Of a DNA stretch of 64,000 bases, positions 42,766 to 56,098 are shown piece by piece. This stretch comes from Thereva unica. Its lineage: Eukaryota > Arthropoda > Insecta > Diptera > Therevidae. Position numbers and translations under genes: made by a program. Every line of letters begins with the position of its first letter. The first letter of the stretch is position 1. The notes under the pieces were generated by a model. It worked only from the letters and a program-made list of their open reading frames with translations. It was not told the DNA's origin and did not search any database. The stretch is taken from the NCBI GenBank assembly GCA_949987705.1, contig OX465282.1, forward strand, positions 125,136,310 through 125,200,309, in the 5' to 3' direction.

Positions 42766-43080
42766 CTCTTTCGGTGTCTTGATTGCGCTTTAATTCCACC
42801 TTGAACTTGAAACGGAGTGCACCACCAACGGTGAGAGATATCAAAGAAATGATAAAGTCCAAATATCCATAAATTGTGTGGCGGCTCCGACATTTAAAAA
42901 AAATAAAATAAAAGAATTTTTGTGCATTTATTTTCAATCGTGAATTTTAGAATTTTAATAAATGTGATACACGAAAAAATCAAGTGAATTCTGCCTAATC
43001 TAAGATAACGAATGTGTTTAGAAGAGACTTTGCCGAAAATTTTTAGTGTTAATTTTTAATTAATTTTTTTTTTAATAATT

Positions 43081-43156
43081 ATGAAGTTTAAAATTCTTGC
43101 GTTTTTACTGGGGTTCCTGCACCTTGTGCCAGCTGAGGAGGTCTCTACGACACAAG
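43081..43156 (+). CDS. Osiris-like secreted protein, exon 1 (signal peptide)
   Basis: ATG at 43081 is followed by a textbook signal peptide (MKFKILAFLLGFLHLVPAEE), then VSTTQ and one base of the next codon before the donor CAAG|GTAATT at 43157. The exon therefore ends in phase 1, which matches the acceptor at 58331. This short exon was identified from its splice site and hydrophobic core and from the phase agreement with exons 2 and 3. The product should enter the secretory pathway. The 15.2-kb intron that follows is filled with transposon remnants. Confidence 0.75.
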
Positions 43157-45238
43157 GTAATTTCCCAATTTTAAATTGCATTAATTTTTTGGGAAAGTTC
43201 TTTTTTCCCAATTTAAATTTCCAAATCGATATTTAATTTGATTAATTTTTCTACGTTTAACTGACATAATTAATTTTCCGATTACGATTATTGAAGTAGG
43301 GCTTGTAAATTTTTGTGTGTGAGCGCGCAGTTCATTTCAATATGGCTGCAAGTTCCGGTTGTATTTATTTTTTCTTCATTGTATATCTTCAATTCATAGC
43401 CGAATATTTTAATTTTTGGAGATTTATCACCGTTATCGAAAGCCCAATATTATTTATGGTCTTCATTTCCATATTACAAATTTACACGTCCTAAATCTGA
43501 ATTATCAATGCGAGTATCGGATATGTGGACGCTTTTTTGTAATATTAAAATGGTTTAGTTTTTTTGGGATTCTTTCGTGATTTATTGAAGTTGATCTTTT
43601 TTTATAGTGAAAAATTAGTTGTTTTATAGGAAAACCGATAAGCTCTTCTTTGCATTTCCTTTAATGAGGTTAGCTTAGATTATTATAATCGAAAAGAAAA
43701 GGGTCGTATTAAAGTTTTCACTTTAGGATTTTGTTGGTGTGAGGTTTTACGATGTTTATTTCCATATGTAATAAAAAAAATTGGTTTAAAACTAATCTCT
43801 TTTTATAGGCGAATAGGATTATGCTTAGTGCAGTAAAAATTTCGAATCCTAGCACAAACTTCTTCCTTATTAGATATCGATATTTAGTAACAGGTTATTC
43901 TAGTTGAATTAACAAAACGGCTACATTGAAGTCATACATGTTTTATTATTGACTTCTTCTGGACTTCACGAATTCTCGAGTTTAACTTTTTATAACAAAT
44001 TAGAAGAGCATGTAAACATTTATTCACTCTCAGTAGTATTTATATGGATGTATTACCAACAAGATCAACATTTTATTGCTTAAATCACCTTCTACTGCTT
44101 ACACATTCTATTACAATTCAACGTTTATTTTTGTAATTTTTTTCTTGAGATTTGCTTTAATCTTTGCGTTTCGGGCATCAATGAACATTTTGTGGATCAT
44201 AATATATTATTAAAAAATATTCTAAAGCATTGTTTCTAAACCTGGGGGTTCCGACTCACATGGGGGTCAACCATTAGATAATAGAGGGTCGCAATCTGTA
44301 CAAAAAAAAAATTCTAATCAACAATGCATTTCAAATTATAATCAAGGGTTACATACAGAATGTGTTTGCTAAGTTCGATTGCTTACTTACTTGCTTGCGA
44401 TTTTTTGTTCGTCTAACCAAAATGTATCACTAGTCACTTAGCAAATACACCCTGAATCACCGTATATCGTCGTAACAACCGTATAAAGTCTAAAAATTTA
44501 GACTCGATTTTCTCGATAAAGGTTGATCCACACATATCCGTGTCCTGACGGCGACTTCAGTGCCATACCGCTGCATCAGTGAAAAAAAATATCGGTACTA
44601 TGTAATTTCAAGGATACAAATTGGGCGGAGCATGCTCTTTAGGCGTCCGTAAAAACCGTTTAATAAGTGGCCACCGGAATTTTTAATTTACTTGTTTAAT
44701 GTTTTTTTAAATTGAACTGTAAATTTTATAAGAATTCAACAGAAATTTAGGATTATTCTAAATTATTCGCACAATTAAGTTTTGTGGTGCACCAGTCCTC
44801 TATATAAAATTGCGAAGCCTCCTTCCACTCTCTTTATTATTCTTTTCTTTCTCGTCCTAGTACAATGCATTGATACGGAAAAGGTAGTGCTGTATTAATG
44901 TCAGTGAAAAATTCATCCTGGAAGGCACTGACTCGGAAAGCATCGGTGGCGTGCCGCCCCGAATGTGTGTGATCGATCTTAATAACTCAATTTTACGACC
45001 GATTTGACGGAAGAAGATGGAACCCAATGAAACATGGTTGTTTTTCCTCCATCAGATTAAACTTTTGGTTTGTTGCCGAGAAAATCGCTCCAAATGCAAA
45101 ACTAAAATGGTTGAGAAACGATTGATACTGTGGTTTTTGGATATGTATTTGTTTAACCTTAAATAAAAAGTAGTTCAACATTTAAGGAAGGGATTTTGGA
45201 TATTTCATATGGAATTTGTGGTGTTTCCTTTGGTGATC

Positions 45239-46002
45239 CAGTGGTCTCTAAACTGGCGAACGCGTACTCCTAGGGGTACGAAAAAAAATTCTAGAGAGGT
45301 ACGCCAAATTCCTCTTCTTTTCTTTTTAAAACGAGCGGCTATCATACTGGTGTACGGGGAAATCGAACATCAATTGAAGCTCTGAGTTTCCATCATCTTC
45401 ACAGCTCTTGTTGGCTTTGCTTTCTTCCAACGTTCACCTCCGTGATTGTCGATCTCTGGTCCGTCATTTCCAAATTCATACTTGTAATTGTCTTTCGTCT
45501 TCCGCGAGATTTTCGTCTATATCAATGCTGTCGAGGCTGGACGCTATCACACAACCCTTCGCATGATGTCATATCGGGAGCAATGGAGTCTTTTAGCACT
45601 TACAATAAATGTGCCAAAGTATCGAGGCCGGCGGCGCAGGGTTCAAAGTGGTTAGCACTGGTACGAGACCATCCAATGTTTTTTGGGTATGACCGGAACC
45701 TGCACCTGAAGGGAAACTCTCAGTGAATTTGGCAACAGTTTCGGGTGGCAATGTTTATTTTATTTTTGTACAATTAAGATACATATTGCTTATATCTCAA
45801 ATCGTTCAGCCTAATCTTATGTCCTTCCCACATAGAGCCATGAGAAACACGTTTTCTCTTTGGTCAATCTTGCATTAAGGTCTTCGAAAATTTAAATGGT
45901 TTTCAGCCATCGTTATCCTGCAGAACTTTCAGAAACTTCGCCTGATTTAACTAAGCAGAAATGGTGTCACAATTACTCATGTAATGCGATAGGAGACCAC
46001 TG
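45239..46002. mobile_element. hAT-like non-autonomous element, 764 bp (ends only)
   Basis: CAGTGGTCTCTAAACTGG at 45239 faces CAGTGGTCTCCTATCG read inward from 46002. The CAGTGGT(T/C)TC start and the adjacent CGCGTACTCCTAGGGGTACG are familiar from hAT elements. The flanking 8 bp do not match, so the TSD has decayed or the pairing is wrong. No transposase is seen inside. A similar but poorer start (TTTCTAAACCTGGGGGTTCC) lies near 44234. Confidence 0.5.
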
Positions 46003-46355
46003 ATTTAATTGATGCTGAGAATTGCTTGTTGCCACCGAAATTATCACAAGAAACTTTTGTAAGTCTTAGATGACAACTATAAATGTCTTCTCAAAACTTT
46101 TTATTTGTTTGACTTTAATTAATTAAGATTTTCTTTTGTGAAACCGGCCGACAAAAATTTGGAGCTACATTGCATTGTGTATTCGTGCTACTGCCCCGTA
46201 TGGACTACCTTATAAGGCTCACAAAGCATATTTAACGTCTTGCGTCATTCGCGTATCATAAGGAATGCTGCATGTGGCCCACGTGAGGAAAAATTATTGC
46301 TACCAGATTTAAGTATTTTTGTGAAAATCATTAATATTCTGGATCGTGATTGGAC

Positions 46356-46426
46356 CTCTTATAACGGGTGCATTATTTAATGTTTAACTAACTCTTATAA
46401 CGGTGCATTATTTAATGTTTAACTAA
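46356..46426. repeat. Recent tandem duplication, 36 bp x 2
   Basis: CTCTTATAACGG(G)TGCATT...GTTTAACTAA occurs at 46356-46391 and 46392-46426 with a single-base difference (one G missing in copy 2). Confidence 0.95.
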
Positions 46427-49400
46427 ATGGTACTATAAAAAAACTTGACTAATATGAGGCATCCCGTTTTCTTACTTAAAATTTTCTAACAAATTTTCTT
46501 CTCCTGCTAAATATTTCTGCTGTTAAAAGTCTAAGCTTGGCTTGTTTAAAATTGTTCATATTCTTTTTGTTAAATTAATATTTTTTTTTAAGAATGGAGT
46601 AATAGTTATTTAGAGGTTAACAATAGAATTTACTAGCTCAGTGGTGTTCATTTTGCATACTGTGCATTTCAAGGTATCGCTCTAAAGCCATGGTTACGCA
46701 GTATGAGTTAGCATGCTACTCGAGCTACTGTCATAATAGTACACAGGTGCAGTAGCGGCCCACTGTCAGGTCAGCAACTCGTATTATGTATCCATGCCCT
46801 AACTGACTAGATCAAGTCGCATGCTTACTCGTACTGTGCAACCATGGCCTAATTCTCCGATCTGCTGGAACTTAATTGAAATTCGGTATTTTGAAAGGAT
46901 TACCGTTTTCTCTCGAGAGGTTTTTAATGTCCTAATAAATTGGTATATGTACAACTTTAGTCCATTTTTGCCATTCTTTTACATTTCGAGGAAGAGTTTT
47001 CGATTTAAAAAAAAAAGTTGCCTTGATTCCCAGATGGGTGGATCGGAAACTCACCCGGAGTTAAGACTCCCTTCACGCTGTTTAGTGAGTCTAAGATCCG
47101 CCGGGAGTACTGCCATATTAAAATGCTGATTCTTTGAGAAATGAGAAATGTCAAAGTTGGTTTTTGAAGTCTCTAACTGGTAGTTTTAACTAGCTATTTA
47201 ACTTTTGTTATTTGTTAAGTTAGTGTCATTAAAGTTACATTAAGCTGTAACCATAGGACAATTGTAGGAAAAACGTGAAGGATTTAGCTAGGTTCTAGAA
47301 ACAATTTCAGCTTGGATGGATACGGTTATGTAACAGTCAAATGATTTTCTGACTTTAGTTAAGAAAAGTGTTGAAATAATTTTAATCATGGAAAAGCCTA
47401 TTTAACTTTGTACTGACCAATTGTTGGCTTATAACGCCGATTGTATTAGTGCTGATCGTTAAGGTGTTATAGTACTTTGTACCTACTTGATCCAAATAAC
47501 ATTACATAACTCAAGTCAATCAAGTACTAATGTTATGATCAGCACTAAAACAACAATTAACGATATAAACCAGAACAACATTGGTCAAAACACAAGTTTA
47601 GTTGCCCAATTAGGATGACACATGGTTCAATGCTTTGAATCAATTTCCCCACAAACTTTACTCTGCTCCATCCCTTGGCCTATCTATGTCTATTGCATTG
47701 AACCGTGTATCTTCAACCTTGTACTGCCGAATTCACCCAATGTCCGGCTAAATTAAAATATGTCAAAAAGAACTTATAGTCTACATTTTTAGGGCAGCAG
47801 CTTATGTTGACGCTGTATATAGGTTTAGTTTATCTTAAAAAAATTGCTTTATTTTAACTAGCCAAAGCACGTTATGAACGTGCTTTAAACCTACATGACA
47901 ATTGTTTTGATTTTGAATAATAATAGAGTGAGATTAGAGTCTATATTAGCCTATACTAATCTATATAGCAAAAACTGAAAGTAGTAAGATTTCACTTTTT
48001 ATAGTTCTGCTAATTTGAGTTAATAAGTGAATATTTCCATCAGCAAAATATAAAAAACAGAGATGTTGTCCTAATTCAGACAAACAGTTAAGGCAGTTCC
48101 AATTAGGTTTCCCCTAATAAGTCTTTAAACACACCTGACTCTACAATGACCGTTTATATACATCAAACACATAAAATATTCCTGGATTTAGCCATATTAG
48201 CCAATTTTGAAAAATGAAAGTTTTCACAAATATTTCCCTCATTTTCGATTTTAATTTTAATAACTTTTACTTGTTCTGTCCATATAATTATTTTTACCTG
48301 GGAAAAAAAAATTCCGGTAATGATCATAAGTGTGAATAGGTCCAATTACAAATCACAATAAAAACATAACAATGGTCAAGATTTGCAACATACAAAATCT
48401 TCTAAAAGAGGTGCTATCGTTAAAAATCAGAGCTCATCTCCTACAATCTTTACAAATCTATTGTGTGGCAGAATGGGAGGATCCCGGTCCATTAAAGTGT
48501 GACTGACGGCAATTTAAGCCCATAATCTTAATCTCTACATAGATTGATGTTGCCATAAATTTTGAATGACCTCCAACATACACCAATCATGAAACAACGC
48601 TGCCTAGGGTGTACGTCCGGAGACTACCACATAATTTCCCAGCTCGACGAGATTTCATAAGTATTGTTCCCACCTGTCTTGACAATATTTTTTTTTTGTT
48701 TTGATTATTCCAGGTAAGAGTCCGGCCGGCTTTCACTATGAGCATCCAAAAATTTATACGAGCAGATTTCACCAAAATTCTCGTAGTGTGTTATCGCCAG
48801 TTTTATGTGGAATGTAATCAAATCACGTTTTTTTTGTAATCAGACAAGGTGGTGCGTAAATCAATGATTCAAGAAGACATAAACCCTCTAAAGTCGTGGG
48901 CTTCCTTTGAATGTAAACGTCTTAATTTGATAGTGCGCCAGCCCGACTTGCGGTTGGAAGAGAGCTGCCAGGTTTCCTTACATTGTGGGCAAATGTAATT
49001 CAAGCAACTCAAGTCGGTTAATGGGAATTTATTCTACAAGAAATTTACATAACTTTACGCACCAACACCTGCGTTCTTTTGGTGGCTAATCAGATGTAAT
49101 TCACTTTCTACTCTTTCCCGTGATTGTCTCAGAACGAATTTTCACCTCCACGAACTTCACTGCAATTTGCTACTTTAACTACAGAAGTTTTTGCGTTCAT
49201 CCATTATTGAACGAATTTTCTGCTACTGCCGAACTCAAGAACTTCTTCAAGTGAAACCAAAAGCAAGCTAAAAGACCCAAGACTCAAGTTTGACCTTTTT
49301 CTTTGTGCAAGAAGTTGGACAATTAGTTTTGGGAACGAGGTGCTAAAGGAGCGCGTTATCACGACATTTCGCTAATGAATTCGTCAAACACGTTTGTTGA

Positions 49401-49880
49401 TGTCCAAGTTGGGACAATGCGCGACGGCGGAAGATTTCGTTTCCGCTTTTCCTTAAGAAATAGACTCGGATGGGCGCGATAGACTATCCACGAAAATTGT
49501 TTATTTTTGAAGTTTTTTTTCATGTTTTCTAAATGGAAAGTTGTAAGAGATTTGTTTGATCTGTTTGGTAAACATATATTGTTTTGTGATTGAATTGTTG
49601 TTAACTGTTCCCTTGAACTTATACATACGACTGACGACTTTAATGAATAGAGGAATGGCGCTAACCAGCACAAAATCTACAAGGAATGCTTGTCTAAATC
49701 TGGGAGCGATGAAAATAGTTTAAAAAGGTAAAAGTGATTTGGCTAAAAAATGGAACAAGGAGGGAACATAGAGAGGTATCGACGCACCGCCAGTGAACAG
49801 GTTCCTTCAGAACCTTCATTCAAGTTATTGTCGAGCTATTTTACTAATAGGATTCGTAAGACTCTACTTCAACTCTCGGT

Positions 49881-49975
49881 GTACAGAAACAAGGAATTTT
49901 AGTGATGACGTCACTTGGTGACCGTTTTTCACGGTATTCGAAGTTGTCAGTCTCTTTTACATTACCTTGTTTCCG
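49881..49975. mobile_element. MITE C, copy 2 (shorter)
   Basis: GTACAGAAACAAGG at the left and CCTTGTTTC at the right, with TCACTTGGTGACCGTTTTTC and CTTTTACATTACCTTGTTTC inside, match the copy at 19410-19560. It is internally deleted relative to that copy. Confidence 0.6.
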
Positions 49976-50359
49976 CCGTGTTTAGCAGACTCGACACAAA
50001 CTCGATTGATACTGAAAAGCGCAGTTATGGAATGATTTTAAATACAGCTCGGCCATATTCAGATTCCACAGATCACATCTATTATTTTTTAAGCTTCGGA
50101 GCCTATTCCTAGCTGTTAGAACACTATTCTAAATGGTCTCTGAATTAGACCATAGTAGCAAAATTTTCGGTCGTCTCTCTGGCTTTTTCCTCTATTCTAC
50201 TACTACTGCGGTATTTGGTGTCGTGTTAAATTCTCAATTTGGCAATTGGCTAGTGCCCAGTGATGACCATTCTACCTAACCGCATCTTCGACGTTATCAT
50301 GATGTAGCGTGATCTGTGTAGCGTCTTTGCTGTATTTAGAACGTCATTCTTTTCTATAT

Positions 50360-50820
50360 GATAGTCTAAGCTTAGGTGTCATCCTTTGTACCACTAATCC
50401 ATCATTTAGTTTATGTCACGGCGCAATGTCTAGTAGTAAGCTTTGCTTGAAGGACAGAATAGATTAGGAGAAGTCAAGTGGGTGTTAGAGGAGATGACGG
50501 TGAATTTTGCGTTTGAGCTCTTTGTTGTTGTATGAGATCGGGAATGCCGATTGTGGCAGGTTGTTCCGCAGTCGAGTTGTTTTTGTTAGAAACCATTTTA
50601 TTAACCGAGAGAAATGTTTCCGGGAAGGCATAAGGTTACTTATTTCAATAGAGCAGTCATTGTGACCAATCTTGATAGGTGGTGTTCCATAGTATTGACG
50701 CTTCAGTTGGAGTTTGATATCCCCTTTCATCACACAAAGCCGCTTCTGCACATATTAATTCTCCACCAATGTGTAGAAGATTTACGCCTAGTCTGGTTAG
50801 TTTTTGCTCCTTAATGTACA
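50360..50820 (-). pseudogene. CR1/Jockey-like LINE 3' end
   Basis: The 3' UTR match starts at 50363 (CTAAGCTTAGGTGTCATCCT, compare 14920). The minus-strand frame reads KTTRLRNNLPQSAFPISYNN and KELKRKIHRHLL, matching the C-terminus of the 25566 ORF. No A-tail is left. Confidence 0.85.
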
Positions 50821-51034
50821 TTTAAATTGGTGATTAGTAAATGTGATACTGAGCTTTTTGACTTGAATGATATAGAGATGGCGCCTAAAGCCTTGAAAGT
50901 TGCTTGACTATTTGATTACAGGGCTACTCCCGCTCCTGGTTTACTGCTAGGTGCGCTTTTTAGATTGACAGCAGCTCTGCCTGGACGACACTGGCAGAAT
51001 TAGGCAGACGATAGTATTTTTGGGGGTTTCTTCT

Positions 51035-52030
51035 TCTTGTTTAACGGGTCTTCAATCGGGATCCGGTCCTGGCCCCTCGCAATTGGTCTCTCCACCGGTC
51101 CCGATTCTGAGCCGATGTCATCCAGTTTGGCATCCCTAAGCTCTAAGCGTCCTGGTTTTTGCGATCCTTTTTGCGAAGGCTGGGTCTTCCTGGCTGTCGC
51201 ACCCCATAGGTCTTACCGCAGAGAATGTTCCGAGCAGGCTCATCTTCACTCATACGAGCTAGATGCCCTTCCCACCGGAGCCTACCGAGCCTTATTTTCT
51301 TCACAACATCTATGTCGCGATAGCGCTCGTAGATCTCGTCATTGTAGTCTCCCGAATCGTCCTTCCTCACATACGGGGCCAACAATCCTCCGAAGTATTT
51401 TCCTCTCGAACACTGCTTCCTCTCGAGTGCTATCAGGAGATTCACAGGTGGCTTTATGGATATCTTCGCGCGCAAATCTAGTACTTGCAACGACCAAGTT
51501 CTTACTTGCTACCATCTTTACAACTGGCTGTCCATTGTCATTAGTGTTTCCATGCAATCTGTGGTTGCCGGCATATTGCCTGTATATGGGCTCCCGGTCT
51601 ACTTTGTCGTTCAGATCTCCCAGTATGATTTTTGCATTTTACCTGGGGCAGGCATTAAGTTCCCGTCCTACCAATTCGAAGAATTCTTCTTTATCATCAT
51701 CCAGGGACTCTTCTGCAGGTGCGTGAACGTTTATGAGGCTGATGTTCTTAAATATACCTCGCACACGAAGGATGCATGGCCTTTCGTTTATTGCTTCAAA
51801 GCCGATAATGGTAGGCTTCATTCTTTGGCTGACCATAAAACCTACTCCGAGCACATAGTATTTTGTATGACAGCTGTAATTTACGTCATACTCAGGTTTT
51901 TTCAAAACACCATTCCCTGTCCATCTCATCGCCTGAATGGCTGTAATATCAACTTTATACTTTAACAGGGTATCGGCTAGATGTTGTGTAGCTCGAGTTC
52001 TGTACAGAATTCAAACATTCCATGAGAAAA
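51035..52030 (-). pseudogene. RTE-like LINE with internal deletion of the RT core
   Basis: Read right to left. The endonuclease starts SWNV-stop-ILYRTRATQHLADTL, then KVDITAIQAMRWTGNGVL, YYVLGVGFMVSQRMKPTIIG, INVHAPAEESLDDDKEEFFE, and after a frame change KNLVVASTRFAREDIHKATC. The sequence then jumps at about 51480 to the region after RT: GGLLAPYVRKDDSGDYNDEI, LRWEGHLARMSEDEPARNIL and GVRQPGRPSLRKK. The entire RT palm (roughly 1.2 kb expected) is missing. This is the RTE endonuclease type often annotated as craniofacial development protein 2-like. Confidence 0.9.
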
Positions 52031-52734
52031 TTCGTAAATCGTTTTGCCTTTTCAGTTGCCGTGGCCGAGTGATGATGTTGCAAGTATAAAAATGGGAATG
52101 CACTAATAGATCAAGAGCTGACTGCAAAAACGCGCCTATCGAGTAAGAGGATAAATTGAAGTACTCACAGCGACCATAAGAGAAATCGTGATCTGCCTGG
52201 GAGGAAGTGATGCCCAAGTTTGGTATGTGCGTTTTCCAGATTTTTTTTGGGACCACAACGTGACCTATCGCGTAAGAGTTTCAACCTACAACCCAATTAA
52301 AGTTTGAACATTTTTATACTAGAAAACACAGGTCTGCCGGGTCTGTGGTGGTGCCAAGTGCCTGGTAGACCACCTTTTATATTAGTGTTTAATTACTACT
52401 TAAACCTTAATAGCTCCTATACCGATTGGCACCTGTTTGGTCATTTTGATCTGAAAAGAAATCGTTAGACATTGAATTGCTTGATAACTAAAAACTGGTT
52501 TCGACTGGATTAAGTCCCCTTTTTGTTTCAGATTGATGTAAGCTTGATAATTGAATTGTCACTGGAACTTTCATATAAAACGAGAGCATTTTGCCATGCC
52601 ATGCCATGCATATTATGAGTTTATTTTTTACTAAGATTTGTTTTACTTTATCGGGTAACCCCTGACACATACCCGTGTTTTATCCGCTTAAGATTCAATA
52701 TTTTGGGTGTTCTCTGCACAATAAGTTTTTCTAC

Positions 52735-52925
52735 AACCGGGATCTGGTATCCTGGCCTCTCGCAGCTGTTCTCTCCGTCGGTCCTGATTTTGAGTGGATG
52801 CCATCCGGTTTGGCATCCCTAAACTGTAGGCGTCCAGGCCTACGCCATCCTTCTAGCGAAGGTTGGGTCTCCCTCGCTGTCGAACTCCGTAGATCTTACC
52901 CCAGAGAACTTTTCTGTCAATTCGA
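52735..52925 (-). repeat. RTE-like LINE 3'-end fragment
   Basis: It matches 51050-51230 base for base over several blocks (GATCTGGTATCCTGGCCTCT, TTTGGCATCCCTAA, GCGAAGGTTGGGTCTCCCT). It is a second, shorter copy of the same 3' region. Confidence 0.75.
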
Positions 52926-54948
52926 TATTCAAAAGTTTGTTTGATATCGGTAAATTGTCATTCTGCCATTTATTTTATTGTTCAGTATTTAGAAGCCTCA
53001 TTCCTCTGTAGTTTCTAAAGTGTTTTATATCTTTTTATATATGAAACGAATGCTACTTGAATGCTACTATAACAACCAGTTAAAAAAAGAAAGAGTAGGC
53101 ATTCGTCTATGATTCGGCTTTGATACTTACCGACACTACCTTTTCACTGAACTTGCCTTCAAACAATAGGCTAAGGTAACGCTTTAAATATTTATCATTT
53201 AAATCCAAATCCTCATTTTATTGAAGTCACTCATCTTAAGTGAAGACTAATCTTGGTCCCATAAACCTCGGTGAAAGCCAATTTACCAGAGTTTACGCCA
53301 TAAATTCCCTAAAACGTTTAGATCTGTTTCCGCTACTTTATCAGCACTGATCTGAATGTCCAAAGTGTATTTTTAGCTCCTGCTGAGCCCATTCCAAAAG
53401 CGGCATATAAAGTGAGAGAAAAGCATGTAAATTTATTTATTTACAATTGTTACGAACTTAGCAATTCGGCACAAAAACTAGCATTAAATCACCTGAAAAA
53501 AAATCGAGTCAATTCTAAAAGGTATTGGATAACCAGAACGCGTGTCTTTTTTTATTTGTTTCGAATTGCCAATTTGGTCAATTGTTTGTTCGCGCGCCCA
53601 CATTTGCTATGGCCTGGGAAATCAGGTTTTGTGTGTCATTTCACTAGATTTTAATCACCTGTCCCACTTGGAAGTTGTCAATGGTCGCGCAATGGCTGTG
53701 GAGGCCGCAAAGTGATATCTCACCTATATTGAATGTCTCTCATGTACATTCCTGATATGGAAAAGAAGAAAGTTTTTGCGAATTCTTTTGTAAAAGTCGA
53801 AAGACATTCTTGGACATGAGTATACCCATGAGCTGCGAAACATAGAAGATCGACCTTGACAGTCATCAATGCGCGCAATTCTATCTCGTCTTCACCTGCG
53901 TGTGTTCCTGTTTTCAATATATAAAATCATTTTTTTTAATTTATTTCTTTTCTAATTGATTTCTTCCATTAAATATGAAATAAGATCAGATCTCATCGTG
54001 GTGTAACTGATGTACAATTTCTCTGCTTTCCTCGTCATGGCTCAGGTAATTCGTGAAACGTTGACAACTTTTTTCATGAAACAATCCGATTTTATGATTT
54101 ACTTGTCCGTCAGAAATCTACCGTAGGCCCTAGTGCCATAATTCACGGTTGTTGAGTACCGTGTAAAAATTTATAAAAAAAAAAAGAGTCTGTGTCTGGC
54201 TGGAGGAAAAAGCCGTAAGTCACTTAACAACCATTTGACTAGCCGCAAGAAGCGTAGTAAAATTACCTGGCGCTAATCCAGTAATAATTATGCGTCGACC
54301 TGCTGCAGCTCGATGAAAACAAAACGATCGCCTAGTAAAGGCACGCCTCAGGTGAATTGATTGCCGGCTGCATATGAGCAATTATCGTACTTCAGGTCTT
54401 AGGGGATTTCAATTTACGATGTCGGTGATGATTATGCGCTGTAACGGTGAGTTTAATTTGGTGGTAAATAAACATCACAGGTAAATGGAGAATTCTTTCA
54501 TGAATGTTTAGACTATTATTTTGTTCATTGGATTCATCTGAGCTTATTTGATTTGGTCTTAGGTCGCAAGAGAGTTAAAATTAATAAACTCAACAACATT
54601 GGAGGATTTTATGGTTTGTTATTTTTGAGTTGGAAAATACAATGGTGCCTTCATTAATCATACCAAAACGTTTCTTGGATATCGCAAAAGATTATGCGGT
54701 TTAAAACTGATTTGTAGTAGATAACAAAAACAAATTTATAAATAACGCTTTTGAATCGATGGAGTTTCACTTTGCGGAAAGTAATATTGGATATGCAAAT
54801 CGATTCAACTTCAGTTAAAAATGGTGAATATTTTTTAAAGGCCATGGTTTCTCTGAAGTCATACTTCATTTAGACATTAATTAATTACATATTTTCAATT
54901 ACGTAAAATATTTTCCTTGTTACCTAGGAGCCCGAATAAAAATAAATG

Positions 54949-55441
54949 GCCTTACAACGGACGAACATTGGCCGCTTGTTCTTTTAAGTGGCATTGGATG
55001 GCCGTAGAGTTTTGAACCATTTTTAATGGGAGCACATACGGGCCCAGTAGGGCCAAACATGGTCAAAAGTTTTAAATGGCGGAGTACTGAGCTTTACACA
55101 CGAGCAAACGACGGTCATATAAAGACCAAATTGATAACATTTTCGTTATGCACAATCGGCCTTTCGACTATCATACTTAAAACCGATGCACAAGAGAAAC
55201 AAGCTCGCCAGTAGTCGGTTTGTTTCACGTGAAGTGTATAGTGCGGAAATTTTGTTAATTAACTGCTTGAAGAGACCAAAATAATCGAAAAAAATATACA
55301 AATAAATACTGAATAATTAACCCGTCGGTGTGTGTGTGTGTTTGGTGTACGGCCGTACAGTCCTGCAAACAACCTTCTGATGCCTGGCACGTGGCCGAAG
55401 ACTATTTTTCAATCATGGCCGGTGTTCGCCCGTTGTAAGGC
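54949..55441. mobile_element. MITE B, copy 1, 493 bp
   Basis: GCCTTACAACGGACGAACATTGGCC at the left is inverted at the right end (GGCCGGTGTTCGCCCGTTGTAAGGC), 25 bp with three mismatches. The interior contains TTCGTTATGCACAAT, GATGCACAAGAGAAACAAGC and a (GT)n tract near 55330, shared with the copy at 56099. TSD unresolved. Confidence 0.8.
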
Positions 55442-56098
55442 AATTTTTATTTTTACTCGGGAGAGATTGATAATTTAAATTAAACGTATAATTTGTTTAT
55501 AATAATAATACGTTTTAAGGTACCCTTATACGGACAATTTTTTGAGCAATAATCGCCGGCAATAGTAACGGAGCAATCTGGAGCAATTCAAGCAATTTAC
55601 GGCAACAGCAGCAAGTATCAATTTTAAAAAATGTAACAACAATTTTGAGCGATATGGAGCAACGGAAATTGGCAAAGATATAAAAATTAAAAATGTCGGA
55701 CCTAGGTTGGACAGTAGAAAAGACTTTATATTTAATAAATATTTTTAAAGAAAAATCTACAACAAAATTCTTTGATCGAAAAATGTGTAGGAAGACGGAA
55801 AGCAGAAATGGGAACGCATAGAGTAAAGTCGTGGAGCTGAAGTGTCATTTAAACTCAACCGCAACTCAAATCGACTCCCATGGAAACTCGATAATTGGTA
55901 TTGATAATCCGTTTTTAAATAAACAGAGTAACGTTGCTTGCTTATGGGCAGGGCCGGCTTTAGGTATTTTAGCGTCCCGTGTGAGATATTTTTATGCACC
56001 CTTCTCTTTTTTCATATAAAAAAATACATTTCTTTTAGGTGGATTACCTATGTTATTATGCACAAATTATACAAAAACCAGAGTAAAATTAAAAGGTA

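Noticed and set aside
42584..42937. 117-codon minus-strand frame near the gene start
   Set aside because: It overlaps the presumed promoter and 5' UTR; composition is mixed and no family or signal is evident.
45442..45726. 94-codon plus-strand frame
   Set aside because: No domain; it lies inside the probable hAT-like element at 45239-46002 and lacks splice signals.
51456..51965. 169-codon plus-strand frame
   Set aside because: It is a shadow of the minus-strand RTE-like endonuclease.
55516..55700. Possible transposon start (AAGGTACCCTTATACGGACA)
   Set aside because: No inverted partner was found in the window and no flanking duplication could be tested.
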